Part shown: positions 8,598-17,148 of the stretch, in pieces | Layout: each line of letters opens with the position of its first letter | Numbering within the stretch: position 1 is the first letter of the stretch | Assembly: GCA_964541085.1 (NCBI GenBank) | Contig: CAZIPA010000004.1 | Coordinates: 28,002 to 92,001, forward strand | Direction: 5' to 3' | Length of the DNA: 64,000 nucleotides | DNA from: UBA4644 sp964541085 | GTDB lineage: Bacteria > Bacillota > Clostridia > Oscillospirales > Butyricicoccaceae | Made by a program: the position numbers and the translations under genes | The notes under the pieces: model-generated | Told to the model about the DNA's origin: nothing | What the model saw: only the letters and a program-made list of their open reading frames with translations | Databases searched by the model: none

Positions 8598-9575
8598 ATG
8601 CCATTGATTTCCGTTATCGTTCCGGTTTACAAGGTCGAGGCATATTTGCCGGCCTGTGTGGACAGCATCCTTGCGCAGACCTTTTGCGATTTTGAATTGA
8701 TTCTGGTGGATGACGGTTCACCGGATGCCTGTGGGGAGATGTGCGATCAATATGCCCGTCAGGATGTGCGAATCCGTGTCATTCATCAGGAAAATGGCGG
8801 ACTGTCTGCTGCGCGAAATGCAGGACTGGAGATTGCACAGGGAAACTATATCACCTTTGTGGACAGTGATGATATGGTAGCGCCTGACTTTTTAGAGGTG
8901 CTATATGCATCATTAGAAAGAAGTAATGCGGCGGTTGCCTGCTGCTGTTTTCAAAGCTTTGTGGATGATATGCCTCCCCGGCGGTATAATGCTGAAATCC
9001 ACTCCAAAACCATGACTGGTCATGCGGCTGTGTTAAGCATTTATAATGCGACCGGAGATGTTTCTGTAACTGCGTGGGGTAAATTGTTTCAGAAGGAACT
9101 GTTGCGGGATAGGCGTTTTCCAATGGGGAGGATTCACGAGGATCAGGCGCTCATACCAGTTGTATTGTGCAATGCTGCGACTGTCGTGGCGGGTGATGCA
9201 GAACTCTATTATTATCGTGATCGGCCGGGCAGCATAATGAATAAAGCATTTTCCGAGAAGCGATTCGACAATATGGAAGGTATTGATGGGTGCATCCGCT
9301 ATTTTCAGGAAAAAGGATATCAGGATCTCGTTGCTGCTGCAAAACGGGTAAGAAAAAAGGTTAATGCTATCTTGGTTATTGATGCGCACAGTGGAGGTGC
9401 GGCCAATCTGATCCCCAGGAAATATCATTTGACAAAACTTCGGGCAATATATTACTGCTGCAAATATGCATCTCGGAATACCTGTTCCTGGTATCTGGCA
9501 AAAATAGATACCAGAATAGTGCGCTATTATGAGTACTATATAAAGATAAAAAGCCTGTTCACTAAATCGGTGTAA
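8598..9575 (+). CDS. Glycosyltransferase family 2
   Basis: 325 aa GT-A enzyme with PLISVIVPVYKVEAYL, the conserved CVDSIL segment, ILVDDGSPD and FVDSDD, the nucleotide- and metal-binding elements. The ATG at 8598 is used because GGGAGG (8585-8590) is 7 nt upstream; the longer TTG start at 8583 would overlap this site. Its first 100 residues are very similar to those of the two following GT2 genes, indicating recent duplication or shared origin, while the C-terminal parts diverge. It probably adds one sugar of the repeat unit. Confidence 0.92.
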   Translation: MPLISVIVPVYKVEAYLPACVDSILAQTFCDFELILVDDGSPDACGEMCDQYARQDVRIRVIHQENGGLSAARNAGLEIAQGNYITFVDSDDMVAPDFLEVLYASLERSNAAVACCCFQSFVDDMPPRRYNAEIHSKTMTGHAAVLSIYNATGDVSVTAWGKLFQKELLRDRRFPMGRIHEDQALIPVVLCNAATVVAGDAELYYYRDRPGSIMNKAFSEKRFDNMEGIDGCIRYFQEKGYQDLVAAAKRVRKKVNAILVIDAHSGGAANLIPRKYHLTKLRAIYYCCKYASRNTCSWYLAKIDTRIVRYYEYYIKIKSLFTKSV

Positions 9576-9608
9576 CACATATCAAAATTCGGACTGGGGT
9601 GACCTGAT

Positions 9609-10604
9609 ATGGTGCAAGTAAGCGTGATTATTCCTGTCTATAAGGCAGAACAATACATTGGACGCGCAATAGAAAGCGTTATACAACAATCCTTTCAAGA
9701 CTTCGAATTGATACTGGTTGATGATGGAAGTCCCGACAATTGCGGCGAAATTTGTGACAAATACGCACGACTGGATTCACGCATCAGGGTGATTCATCAA
9801 AGCAACGGAGGAGTATCTGCTGCAAGAAATCGTGGATTGGATTCAGCGAATGGAAAGTATATTGTGTTTATCGACAGCGACGATTGGGTGGAAACCGATT
9901 ATCTGAAAGATCTTTTGTCAGCGGATGCAGATTTTGTGTGTCAATCGTTTTCCGTTTATGATGAAGAAAAACATTTTGTCCGGAGAAATTCCTGCAAGTC
10001 TCGAACATTGGAAAACAATTTTGAAAATCGGTTGGCTCTTTTGAAAGAAGGTACACTGGGATATACTTTCTCCAAAAGATTTACACTCGAAATCATTAGA
10101 AATTGCGGGATACGCTTCAACAAAGATATAAATCATACCGAGGATACGATATTTATCATAGACTATTTGAAACACGCAGAATCTATACAGGTGGAAGATT
10201 GCTGCAATTACTGTTATGTGCGGTATGTTACCAGAGAAACATTAAGCGGGGGAGCCACCTATGATCGACTGGCCATGGTTAGCATAGCAAATCATATCAT
10301 ATGCAAACAGTTTTTCTTGTGTGGAAGTCCTGAATATGAGGAACTGTACTATTCCAGAATTGGCTATAGTTTTATGGATTATATTGGAGGCGTTTGGCTT
10401 TCCTGCCTTGACAGCGTACTTACAAAATACTTTTTTCTGTGTGCGTTGCTTAAAAATAAGGACATTGGCAAGATTGTCAGATATGCACCGAATGCATTGT
10501 GGAGACTTCCTGTACATGAAAGAGTGATTCATGCATTGTATAACGGAAACAAATTGCAATTGGCATACGGATGCCTTTGCGATTACTTACGGAAAAAACG
10601 GTGA
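9609..10604 (+). CDS. Glycosyltransferase family 2 (AT-rich)
   Basis: 331 aa. Motifs in order: SVIIPVYKAEQYI, LILVDDGSPDNCGEIC, GGVSAARNRGLDSANGKY and FIDSDDW. Codon use is clearly more AT-rich than that of the neighbouring GT2 genes (many AAA, AAT, TTT and ATA codons), suggesting more recent import into the locus. A GGGGTGA stretch lies before the ATG. The C-terminal half has several aromatic segments but no clear membrane helix. Function is sugar transfer in glycan assembly; donor and acceptor are unknown. Confidence 0.92.
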   Translation: MVQVSVIIPVYKAEQYIGRAIESVIQQSFQDFELILVDDGSPDNCGEICDKYARLDSRIRVIHQSNGGVSAARNRGLDSANGKYIVFIDSDDWVETDYLKDLLSADADFVCQSFSVYDEEKHFVRRNSCKSRTLENNFENRLALLKEGTLGYTFSKRFTLEIIRNCGIRFNKDINHTEDTIFIIDYLKHAESIQVEDCCNYCYVRYVTRETLSGGATYDRLAMVSIANHIICKQFFLCGSPEYEELYYSRIGYSFMDYIGGVWLSCLDSVLTKYFFLCALLKNKDIGKIVRYAPNALWRLPVHERVIHALYNGNKLQLAYGCLCDYLRKKR

Positions 10605-10619
10605 ACGAGGGGTTGAATT

Positions 10620-11693
10620 ATGAGCAAGGAGAGCGAGAACAATCAGAGACCGAAAATCAGCATAATCGTCCCGGTTTACCGTGCGGAGCAATATCTGGAA
10701 GCATGTGTGGACAGCATTCTCCGGCAGAGCTTCAGCGACTTTGAACTGCTCCTGATTGATGACGGTTCCCCGGATCGCTCCGGAGAAATGTGCGATACCT
10801 ATCTTGAGAAGGATGTGCGTGTGCAGGTTATCCATAAGGAAAATGGCGGCGTATCCTCTGCACGAAATGTGGGCCTGGATCATGCCCGGGGCGAGTATGT
10901 GGTGTTTGTGGACAGCGATGACTATTTAGGCGAAGCGTATCTGCAGGAGCTTTACGAGTGCCAGCAAAATGCGGGGGACAGCGAAAGCGTTTTTACAATA
11001 TCCGATCACCAGCCGTTCTCTTCGGAAGGCATCGGAAAGAGAGTGTTTCCGCCGTCATTTACTGCATCTCTGCGGGGAGATCATCCGGATGCAGAAGCGT
11101 TTCGGTGGCTGGTGTTTGAATTCTGCATTTTTCCACCCTATTGCAAGCTGTATCGCCGAAGCATCATTGAGAAACAGAACCTGCGCTTTCATGAAAAACT
11201 GCGGAGCGCCGAGGACTTTGATTTTAACTGCCGCTATCTTCATCATGTGGAGCAGATTGTTTACATCCCCTCTGTCCAATATCACTATCGCACCAATTAT
11301 AAAAGATATCGTCCCTCCAATGATGGCATACTCGGCCAGTCGGAAATCCTGAGTGTACATATTATGGCGCATGGAATACCGGAAATTGCGGAACGCATGG
11401 GCGTGCTTTCCGAGGTTTTTCCGGAAATCTGCCGCTGGGCAGCCAATAAGCACTATTTCAACCGCATGGAAATGCTGTTTGTGCCAAACCGGAAAATTGG
11501 ATTCCGGGCACGGAGGCAGCTGTATCGGGAATTGGTTTCGGACGAACCATATCGCAGTCTTGCGAAAAAGGGTGCGCAATATCTTCCTGCATCAACCACG
11601 AAAAAAATCGCACAGACGGCGGACTGCTTTGCGGTCTGGTGGGCATTTTATCGTGTGCGACAGATGCGCGGGATTGAGAATAAGTTTCAATGA
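10620..11693 (+). CDS. Glycosyltransferase family 2
   Basis: 357 aa GT-A enzyme. After a short polar N-terminus it has KISIIVPVYRAEQYLEACV, DSILRQSFSDFELLLIDDG, NGGVSSARNVGLDHARG and FVDSDDYLG. Its CVDSIL codons are nearly identical at the DNA level to those of the truncated GT2 at 14928, which bears on how that fragment arose. A basic C-terminal tail (RARRQLYRELV and following) may contact the membrane. It is the last glycosyltransferase before the export genes. Confidence 0.92.
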   Translation: MSKESENNQRPKISIIVPVYRAEQYLEACVDSILRQSFSDFELLLIDDGSPDRSGEMCDTYLEKDVRVQVIHKENGGVSSARNVGLDHARGEYVVFVDSDDYLGEAYLQELYECQQNAGDSESVFTISDHQPFSSEGIGKRVFPPSFTASLRGDHPDAEAFRWLVFEFCIFPPYCKLYRRSIIEKQNLRFHEKLRSAEDFDFNCRYLHHVEQIVYIPSVQYHYRTNYKRYRPSNDGILGQSEILSVHIMAHGIPEIAERMGVLSEVFPEICRWAANKHYFNRMEMLFVPNRKIGFRARRQLYRELVSDEPYRSLAKKGAQYLPASTTKKIAQTADCFAVWWAFYRVRQMRGIENKFQ

Positions 11694-11708
11694 ACTGGAG
11701 CAATGTAC

Positions 11709-12569
11709 ATGGAACCTCAAAAATTCACCACCGTCATCCAACCGAAAACCGGCTGGTTTGACCTGAAGCTCAAGGAAGTTTTTGCCTATCGGGATCTGAT
11801 TTTCCTGTTTGTCAAGCGGAACTTTGTGTCCAAATACAAGCAGACCATTCTGGGCCCGGCCTGGGCAATCATCCAGCCGCTGCTGACCACCGTTGTGTTT
11901 ACGCTGGTGTTCGGCAATATCGCGGGACTGGCCCCCGGCGGCGTGCCGTCCTTCATCTTTTACCTGTCGGGCACGATCCTCTGGACCTATTTTTCCAACT
12001 GCCTGAGCCAGACCGCCAACACCTTTGTTGCTAACAGCGCCACCATGGGAAAGGTGTATTTCCCCCGACTGGTGATGCCGCTTTCCACGGTGTTTTCCGA
12101 GCTCATCAGTCTGGCCATTCAATATTGCTTCCTGGTGCTGTTTCTGGTGTATTACGCCGTCACCGGGCAGGGGGTGCAGCCCAACGGATGGATTCTGATG
12201 ACACCGCTGCTGGTGCTTCAGCTGGCACTGCTGAGCCTGGGCTTTGGCATCATCATTTCCGCCCTCACCACCAAATACCGGGACTTGGCCATGCTGGTGG
12301 GCTTTGGAAACCAGCTCTGGATGTATGCGACGCCTATTGCCTATGATATGTACAGCTTCAGCGCCTTTGCCCCCGGGGGAACCCTGCACGGCCTGTATAT
12401 GTGCAACCCGGTGACGCCGGTGGTAAACCTGTTCCGCTATGCCTATCTGGGCATCGGCTCGATAGATTGGAAGTATTATTGCATCAGCTGGGTCACTACA
12501 TTTATCGTGCTTTTTGTGGGCGTAATGCTGTTTAATCGTGTGGAAAAAACCTTTATGGATACCGTGTGA
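11709..12569 (+). CDS. ABC-2 type polysaccharide exporter permease (Wzm/TagG-like)
   Basis: 286 aa with an amphipathic N-terminus and six predicted membrane helices. The segments FVKRNFVSKYKQTILGPAW, SGTILWTYFSNCLSQTANTF and YFPRLVMPLSTV are characteristic of the O-antigen/teichoic-acid export permease family. It forms the membrane channel of the exporter with the ATPase encoded next, moving lipid-linked glycan across the membrane. ATG 11709 is chosen: GGAG at 11697-11700 is 8 nt away, while the in-frame ATG at 11703 would be only 2 nt from it. Confidence 0.93.
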   Translation: MEPQKFTTVIQPKTGWFDLKLKEVFAYRDLIFLFVKRNFVSKYKQTILGPAWAIIQPLLTTVVFTLVFGNIAGLAPGGVPSFIFYLSGTILWTYFSNCLSQTANTFVANSATMGKVYFPRLVMPLSTVFSELISLAIQYCFLVLFLVYYAVTGQGVQPNGWILMTPLLVLQLALLSLGFGIIISALTTKYRDLAMLVGFGNQLWMYATPIAYDMYSFSAFAPGGTLHGLYMCNPVTPVVNLFRYAYLGIGSIDWKYYCISWVTTFIVLFVGVMLFNRVEKTFMDTV

Positions 12570-12577
12570 GGCGCAAT

Positions 12578-13849
12578 ATGGACGAAATTGCAATTAAAAT
12601 TGAACATATTTCCAAGGAGTATCGGCTGGGCGCCATCGGCGGCGGAACGCTGCGGGGTGACCTGCAAAGCTGGATGGCCCGCCTCCATGGCAAGGAAGAC
12701 CCCAACAGCAAGATCGGCTCGGACGCAGCCCGGCATATGGGCGAAAAATTTCTGGCGCTGGATGATGTGTCCATCACGGTGAAAAAGGGCGAGGCGCTAG
12801 GCATCATCGGTCACAACGGCGCGGGAAAATCCACGCTGCTCAAGCTGCTGTCCCGGGTGACGGCGCCCACCAGCGGAACCATCAGCTACAATGGCCGCAT
12901 TGCCTCCATGCTGGAGGTGGGAACGGGCTTTCATCCGGAGCTGACCGGGCGGGAAAATGTGTATATGAACGGCGCAATTCTGGGCATGACCCGGGCGGAA
13001 ATCGACCGGAAATTTGACCAGATTGTTGAGTTTGCCGAAATGGAGCAGTTTATCGACACACCGGTGAAGCGTTATTCCAGCGGTATGTATGTAAAGCTTG
13101 CCTTTGCCGTGGCGGCGCATCTGGACAGCGAAATCATGGTCATGGACGAGGTTCTGGCCGTGGGCGACATGAAATTTCAGCAGAAGTGCCTGGGAAAAAT
13201 GGGTGACGCCGCCGGCTCCGAGGGCCGCACGGTGTTGTATGTGAGCCACAACATGAATACCATCCGCCAGCTCTGCACCCGCTGCGTGGTGCTTGACCAC
13301 GGCCGTGTCGTCTTTGACGGGGATACGGAGGAGGCGATTGGGATATATGCGAATATGACCAAGGCCCCCAGCATCTTTAATGATTGTTCGGAAATCAAAC
13401 GCAATCACGCAATTATGGATGGGCAGATACATATTAATACTGCTGAGTTTCTGGAAAAAGAAACGCCGGTGTATACAGGAAATGAACCCGTGCGGGTACA
13501 GATCGGATACACCGCAAAAGCCCCGATTGAAAAAATGGCGTTTCGTATGACGGTGGAGGCGGCAGATAAAACGGCGATCGGCCTTGCAACGACACGCCCC
13601 GTGATCGCAGCGAAGGCGGGAGAAAATACAGCAGAGCTTACGCTTGCGCTGGACTGGCTGGCTCCGGGGAAATACATGGTGAAATTGACGGCCTATTCGG
13701 TAAATCGGTTTGGAACCGACCAGATGCATGATGTGGTGGAAGAGGCGTTTGCCTTTGAAAAAGAACAGAATGCTACAGAGAACAACAATATGGCATGGAA
13801 TCACACTTGGTGGGGATATATGATGTTCCCGGAAATAAGAATTTCCTGA
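12578..13849 (+). CDS. ABC polysaccharide exporter ATPase with C-terminal glycan-binding domain (Wzt-like)
   Basis: 423 aa. Walker A is GHNGAGKST, the signature region is KRYSSGMYVKLAFAVA, Walker B is IMVMDEVLAVGD, and the H-loop is YVSHN. The first 70 residues contain the insertion before Walker A typical of Wzt/TagH proteins. From about residue 265 a beta-rich domain follows (TAEFLEKETPVYTGNEPVRV and on), matching the Wzt C-terminal carbohydrate-binding module that reads the glycan terminus in known O-antigen systems. This suggests that the chain end carries a recognised cap. ATG 12578 follows GAGG; the GTG at 12566 overlaps the permease stop (GTGA). Confidence 0.93.
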   Translation: MDEIAIKIEHISKEYRLGAIGGGTLRGDLQSWMARLHGKEDPNSKIGSDAARHMGEKFLALDDVSITVKKGEALGIIGHNGAGKSTLLKLLSRVTAPTSGTISYNGRIASMLEVGTGFHPELTGRENVYMNGAILGMTRAEIDRKFDQIVEFAEMEQFIDTPVKRYSSGMYVKLAFAVAAHLDSEIMVMDEVLAVGDMKFQQKCLGKMGDAAGSEGRTVLYVSHNMNTIRQLCTRCVVLDHGRVVFDGDTEEAIGIYANMTKAPSIFNDCSEIKRNHAIMDGQIHINTAEFLEKETPVYTGNEPVRVQIGYTAKAPIEKMAFRMTVEAADKTAIGLATTRPVIAAKAGENTAELTLALDWLAPGKYMVKLTAYSVNRFGTDQMHDVVEEAFAFEKEQNATENNNMAWNHTWWGYMMFPEIRIS

Positions 13850-13860
13850 AGAGGGCGGCT

Positions 13861-14940
13861 ATGGAAAAAGATATCTTGTACCCGTTGCGAAGACTGCACG
13901 GCTGCATTTTCGAAATGCAGAAGAAGTGGGAAAGTGCAAAAGCACTGAAGGCACGGCTTTCAAAAGTGGATCACGAAACAGCGTTTTTTGTTTTGTCTCC
14001 GACGCACGGAAACATGGGCGATCATGCGATTGCAGAAGCGGTCGCACGGCTGCTGGATGAAATGAAGATTCGTTATGTGGAAGTGACCACCGCACAGCTG
14101 TCACTGCTTCGGAAATTTGGATACCTGTCGGTAATGGATGAGCATCTGATTCTGGTAAATGGCGGAGGAAATCTGGGGACTCTCTGGCCAGTAGCAGAAG
14201 AGCTATTTCGAAAGCTGATTCAAAAAAACCCACGGGCATCCATTATCTGTCTTCCAAACACGATTTATTATGAAAACACGGAATATGGAAAACGGGAACT
14301 GGAAAAATCCAGACGGATTTATAATGCACATCCGCACCTGACTTTGTGCGCACGGGAAAAGATTTCCTATGAACTGATGCGAAGAATTTACAAAAATGTT
14401 CTGCTGATTCCTGATATGGCCCTGTCGTTGAATCACTGTACAGAAGGGCAAAAGCGCAGCGGCTGTATGCTTTGCCTTCGTTCCGACCGGGAAAAAACCA
14501 TTACGGCAGAAGTAGAAGCGGAGCTGACGATGCGTGTGGAAGAATTGTTTGAAGAAAATTATCGGCGCTCGGATATGAATATCGGAAGGCATGTATCACT
14601 ATGCGATAGGCCGGCAACGCTGGAAGAGAAATATGCGGAGTTTCGCACTGCGGAACTGGTCATTACCGATCGTCTGCACGGAATGATTTTTGCCGCGATT
14701 ACGGGTACACCGTGCATTGTAATCAACAGTAAAAGCCCAAAGGTGAGAGGCTGCTATGAATGGATTCGTGAACTCAAATACATCAAATTTGCGGATAGTG
14801 TTGAACAAATACCGGCCATTTACCGTCAGATTCAGCGTGAACGCAATGTGTATGACAATGAAAAAATGCTGCCCCTTTATGAGGAGCTGAAGCAAACAAT
14901 TCATCAGGAAATGAAAGCGGTGTGTTCATGCCAAAAATAA
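13861..14940 (+). CDS. Polysaccharide pyruvyl transferase family protein (CsaB/WcaK-like)
   Basis: 359 aa. Diagnostic parts are HGNMGDHAIAEA near the N-terminus, the loop LVNGGGNLG, CAREKISYELM, and the C-terminal ITDRLHGMIFAAITGTPC, which is the most conserved block of the pyruvyl transferase family. It would transfer pyruvate from PEP to a sugar to form a ketal. In other bacteria such pyruvylated wall polymers are the ligand for SLH domains; a large SLH protein is encoded at 51243 in this window, so the two may be partners (inference). The ATG at 13861 follows GAGGG at 13851-13855; a longer frame from 13795 overlaps the wzt-like gene and is rejected. Confidence 0.88.
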   Translation: MEKDILYPLRRLHGCIFEMQKKWESAKALKARLSKVDHETAFFVLSPTHGNMGDHAIAEAVARLLDEMKIRYVEVTTAQLSLLRKFGYLSVMDEHLILVNGGGNLGTLWPVAEELFRKLIQKNPRASIICLPNTIYYENTEYGKRELEKSRRIYNAHPHLTLCAREKISYELMRRIYKNVLLIPDMALSLNHCTEGQKRSGCMLCLRSDREKTITAEVEAELTMRVEELFEENYRRSDMNIGRHVSLCDRPATLEEKYAEFRTAELVITDRLHGMIFAAITGTPCIVINSKSPKVRGCYEWIRELKYIKFADSVEQIPAIYRQIQRERNVYDNEKMLPLYEELKQTIHQEMKAVCSCQK

Positions 14941-15014
14941 CAGTGATCGTCCCGGCTTACAGGGTCGAAAGGTATCTGAACGAATGTGTAGACAGCATTC
15001 TCTGCCTGAAATGA
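14928..15014 (+). pseudogene. Truncated GT2 glycosyltransferase (first 28 codons only)
   Basis: Starting at ATG 14928, overlapping the pyruvyl transferase stop, the frame reads KITVIVPAYRVERYL and then NECVDSIL, exactly the start of a GT2 enzyme as in the genes at 8598 and 10620. It stops after three unrelated residues (Cys-Leu-Lys) at TGA 15012-15014. The rest of the gene (about 300 codons) is missing. The break falls immediately after the conserved CVDSIL codons, and the TGA overlaps the ATG of the following phosphoesterase. It marks the edge of the glycan locus. It is not expected to make a functional enzyme. Confidence 0.85.
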
Positions 15015-15880
15015 CCCGCCGCAATTTCCTCCCACTCCTGGCGGGGGTGGTGGCGCTTGCGCTGCTGCTTTCCGTTGTGCTGTGTGCCGTGTGGGTTCGG
15101 ACGGTGCATTACACGGTTGCGCTGGAGGGCGTGACGACGCCGGTATATGCAGTGATTCTTTCCGATCTCCATGGGCGGGAGTTTGGAGAAAGCAATGCCC
15201 GCCTGATCCGGAAAATTGCGGTGGAAGCGCCGGATGTGATCTTCCTTGTGGGTGATCTGCTGGATGGCACGGCGGAGACGGAGGATGTGTCCCGGCTGCT
15301 GGAGCTGATTTCCTCCCTGAATGCGCTGGCACCGGTGTATTTTGCCCCCGGCAATCATGAGCTGAAGTATATGGAGCGGGATGAGACGCTGCTGACCCGG
15401 GTGGCTTCGGCGGGAGCTGTTGTCGTCAACGACAGCTTTGTGGATACGGAAATCGCCGGTCAGCCGCTGCGTATCGGTGGAACCATGGGTCATGCCTTTC
15501 CCTTTGGCCGCACCATGGAGGTTTATCAGGCCTCGCCGGAATATCAGTTTCTCACGGCATTTCAACAGACGGACACCCCCACCATCTGTCTGGCCCATAT
15601 GCCGGACACCTTTATTTTTAACGGTGCGTATCAGGCGTGGCGTGTGGATCTGGTGCTGTCCGGCCATACCCATGGGGGTCTTGTGCGACTGCCGCTGATC
15701 GGCGGACTGTATGCGCCCATGCAGGGCTTTTTCCCACCCTATGACCGGGGCCTGTTTTCGCTGGGAGAGCAGATGCAGCTCCTCCTCACCTCCGGTCTTG
15801 CGGGGTATGGATGGATTCCCCGTGTCAACAATCCGCCGGAGATCGTGGTGGCAGACCTGATCCCCAAAACCGATTCATGA
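15011..15880 (+). CDS. Membrane-anchored metallophosphoesterase (YkuE-like)
   Basis: 289 aa. A hydrophobic helix at residues 6-28 is followed by a calcineurin-like domain with all metal-ligand motifs: LSDLHG, VGDLLDG, PGNHE and LSGHTHGG. Such proteins hydrolyse phosphomonoesters or diesters at the membrane surface; YkuE of Bacillus is a wall-associated member. The ATG at 15011 is used although an in-frame ATG exists at 14984, because the earlier one lies inside the GT2 remnant and adds nine residues before the natural Met-Thr-Arg-Arg signal start. Base composition returns here to that of core genes. Confidence 0.88.
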   Translation: MTRRNFLPLLAGVVALALLLSVVLCAVWVRTVHYTVALEGVTTPVYAVILSDLHGREFGESNARLIRKIAVEAPDVIFLVGDLLDGTAETEDVSRLLELISSLNALAPVYFAPGNHELKYMERDETLLTRVASAGAVVVNDSFVDTEIAGQPLRIGGTMGHAFPFGRTMEVYQASPEYQFLTAFQQTDTPTICLAHMPDTFIFNGAYQAWRVDLVLSGHTHGGLVRLPLIGGLYAPMQGFFPPYDRGLFSLGEQMQLLLTSGLAGYGWIPRVNNPPEIVVADLIPKTDS

Positions 15881-15890
15881 GGTATTTTTG

Positions 15891-17075
15891 ATGAACACCA
15901 ATGCAAATGCGCAGCTGGCCGCCCTCCTGCGGGATTTTGTACAGGGCAGCACGGAACCGGCACCCGCCTGGGAGCCCGATGCCCTCTGGCCGCTGGCCGC
16001 CCGGCAGAATCTCCTGCCGGTGCTCGCCTATGAAAACAAGCGCCGAAAGCTGTTTTCGGAGGAAACTGTGTGCCGCCGTCTGGACGGACTGCTGTATGGA
16101 ACCGTGGCGGGGATGATTAACCGCTGTGCGGATTTTGAAACGCTGTCCGCCGTGCTGACCGAGCAGGGAATCGAGCATATGCCGGTGAAGGGCTATTATC
16201 TTCGCCGGCTGTATCCGCTGCCCGAGACACGCACCTTTGGCGACATTGATTTTCTCATTCATGCGGAGGATCGGCAGAAGACTCACGCCCTGATGCAGTC
16301 GCTGGGATATGCGGTGGAGCACGACTGGGAGCCCACCTTTTCCTACCGGAAGGGTGCGGAATATTATGAGATTCACACCAACCTCATGGACGGCAATCTG
16401 GATGAGCGGGCAGACCTGCAAGCCTATTTTGCCTCGGCGTGGGAGCACGCACAGCCGGAGACGGGTCTGCGCTTTCAGCCGGAGCGGGAGTTTCATCTGA
16501 TTTACATCATCTGCCATCTGGCAAAGCATCTTTACGGCGGCGGCGCGGGTTTGCGGATGTATCTGGATGTGGCCTTTTATACAAAGGATCTGGATGGAGT
16601 GCTGGACTGGCAGTACATCCGGCAGGAGCTTTCCCGGCTGGGGCTGGAGGACTTTTTCTGCACGGTGATGAATGCCTGCCGGGTGTGGTTTGGCATGGAA
16701 ACCTGCTGCGTATTGCCGGAGCCGCAATCTGCCCTGTTGGAGGAGCTGCTGGCCTATACGCTGGATTCCGACCTGTTCGGCCATTCCCGGGATCATTCTG
16801 TGGTGCAGCTGCGGAACGAAGGGAAGGACGGCGGGGAAAAACCCTCCCGCTTCCGTCTGATCTGCAAAAGAATCTTTCCGCCCGCCGGGGAGATCGAGAG
16901 CCGATATACCTTTTTGCAGGGGCGGCACTGGCTGCTGCCGCTGGCCTGGGTGGTGCGGCTGTTTTCCAATCTGAAGCTGCTGCCCCGCCAACTGCGCCAT
17001 CTGCGGCAGGTGTCCCGGGCGGATGCCGGAACGGTGAGCGCCTACGATCGCCTTATGCGGGGCATCGGACTGTAA
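15891..17075 (+). CDS. Nucleotidyltransferase family protein (NTP_transf_5 type)
   Basis: 394 aa. The motif TFGDIDFLIHAED around residue 115-128 supplies the paired acidic residues of the polymerase-beta-like nucleotidyltransferase fold, and HMPVKGYYLRRLYP just before it matches the GxxL segment of this subfamily. The substrate in most members is not known; they are frequent next to surface-glycan or peptide-modification genes. GAGG at 15879-15882 is 8 nt before ATG 15891. The gene closes the + operon and is followed by a terminator. Confidence 0.8.
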   Translation: MNTNANAQLAALLRDFVQGSTEPAPAWEPDALWPLAARQNLLPVLAYENKRRKLFSEETVCRRLDGLLYGTVAGMINRCADFETLSAVLTEQGIEHMPVKGYYLRRLYPLPETRTFGDIDFLIHAEDRQKTHALMQSLGYAVEHDWEPTFSYRKGAEYYEIHTNLMDGNLDERADLQAYFASAWEHAQPETGLRFQPEREFHLIYIICHLAKHLYGGGAGLRMYLDVAFYTKDLDGVLDWQYIRQELSRLGLEDFFCTVMNACRVWFGMETCCVLPEPQSALLEELLAYTLDSDLFGHSRDHSVVQLRNEGKDGGEKPSRFRLICKRIFPPAGEIESRYTFLQGRHWLLPLAWVVRLFSNLKLLPRQLRHLRQVSRADAGTVSAYDRLMRGIGL

Positions 17076-17102
17076 ACCGCCATTTCTGAAGAAAAGAAAA
17101 AC

Positions 17103-17145
17103 GCCTCCGCGGGCCGGATGATGGCTGCGGAGGCATTGCTTTTTG
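17103..17145. terminator. Bidirectional intrinsic terminator
   Basis: GCCTCCGC (17103-17110) pairs with GCGGAGGC (17127-17134), followed by ATTGCTTTTT on the + strand; the minus strand also has a T-rich run after the stem. It separates the + operon from the convergent folD gene. Confidence 0.85.
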
Positions 17146-17148
17146 CGG

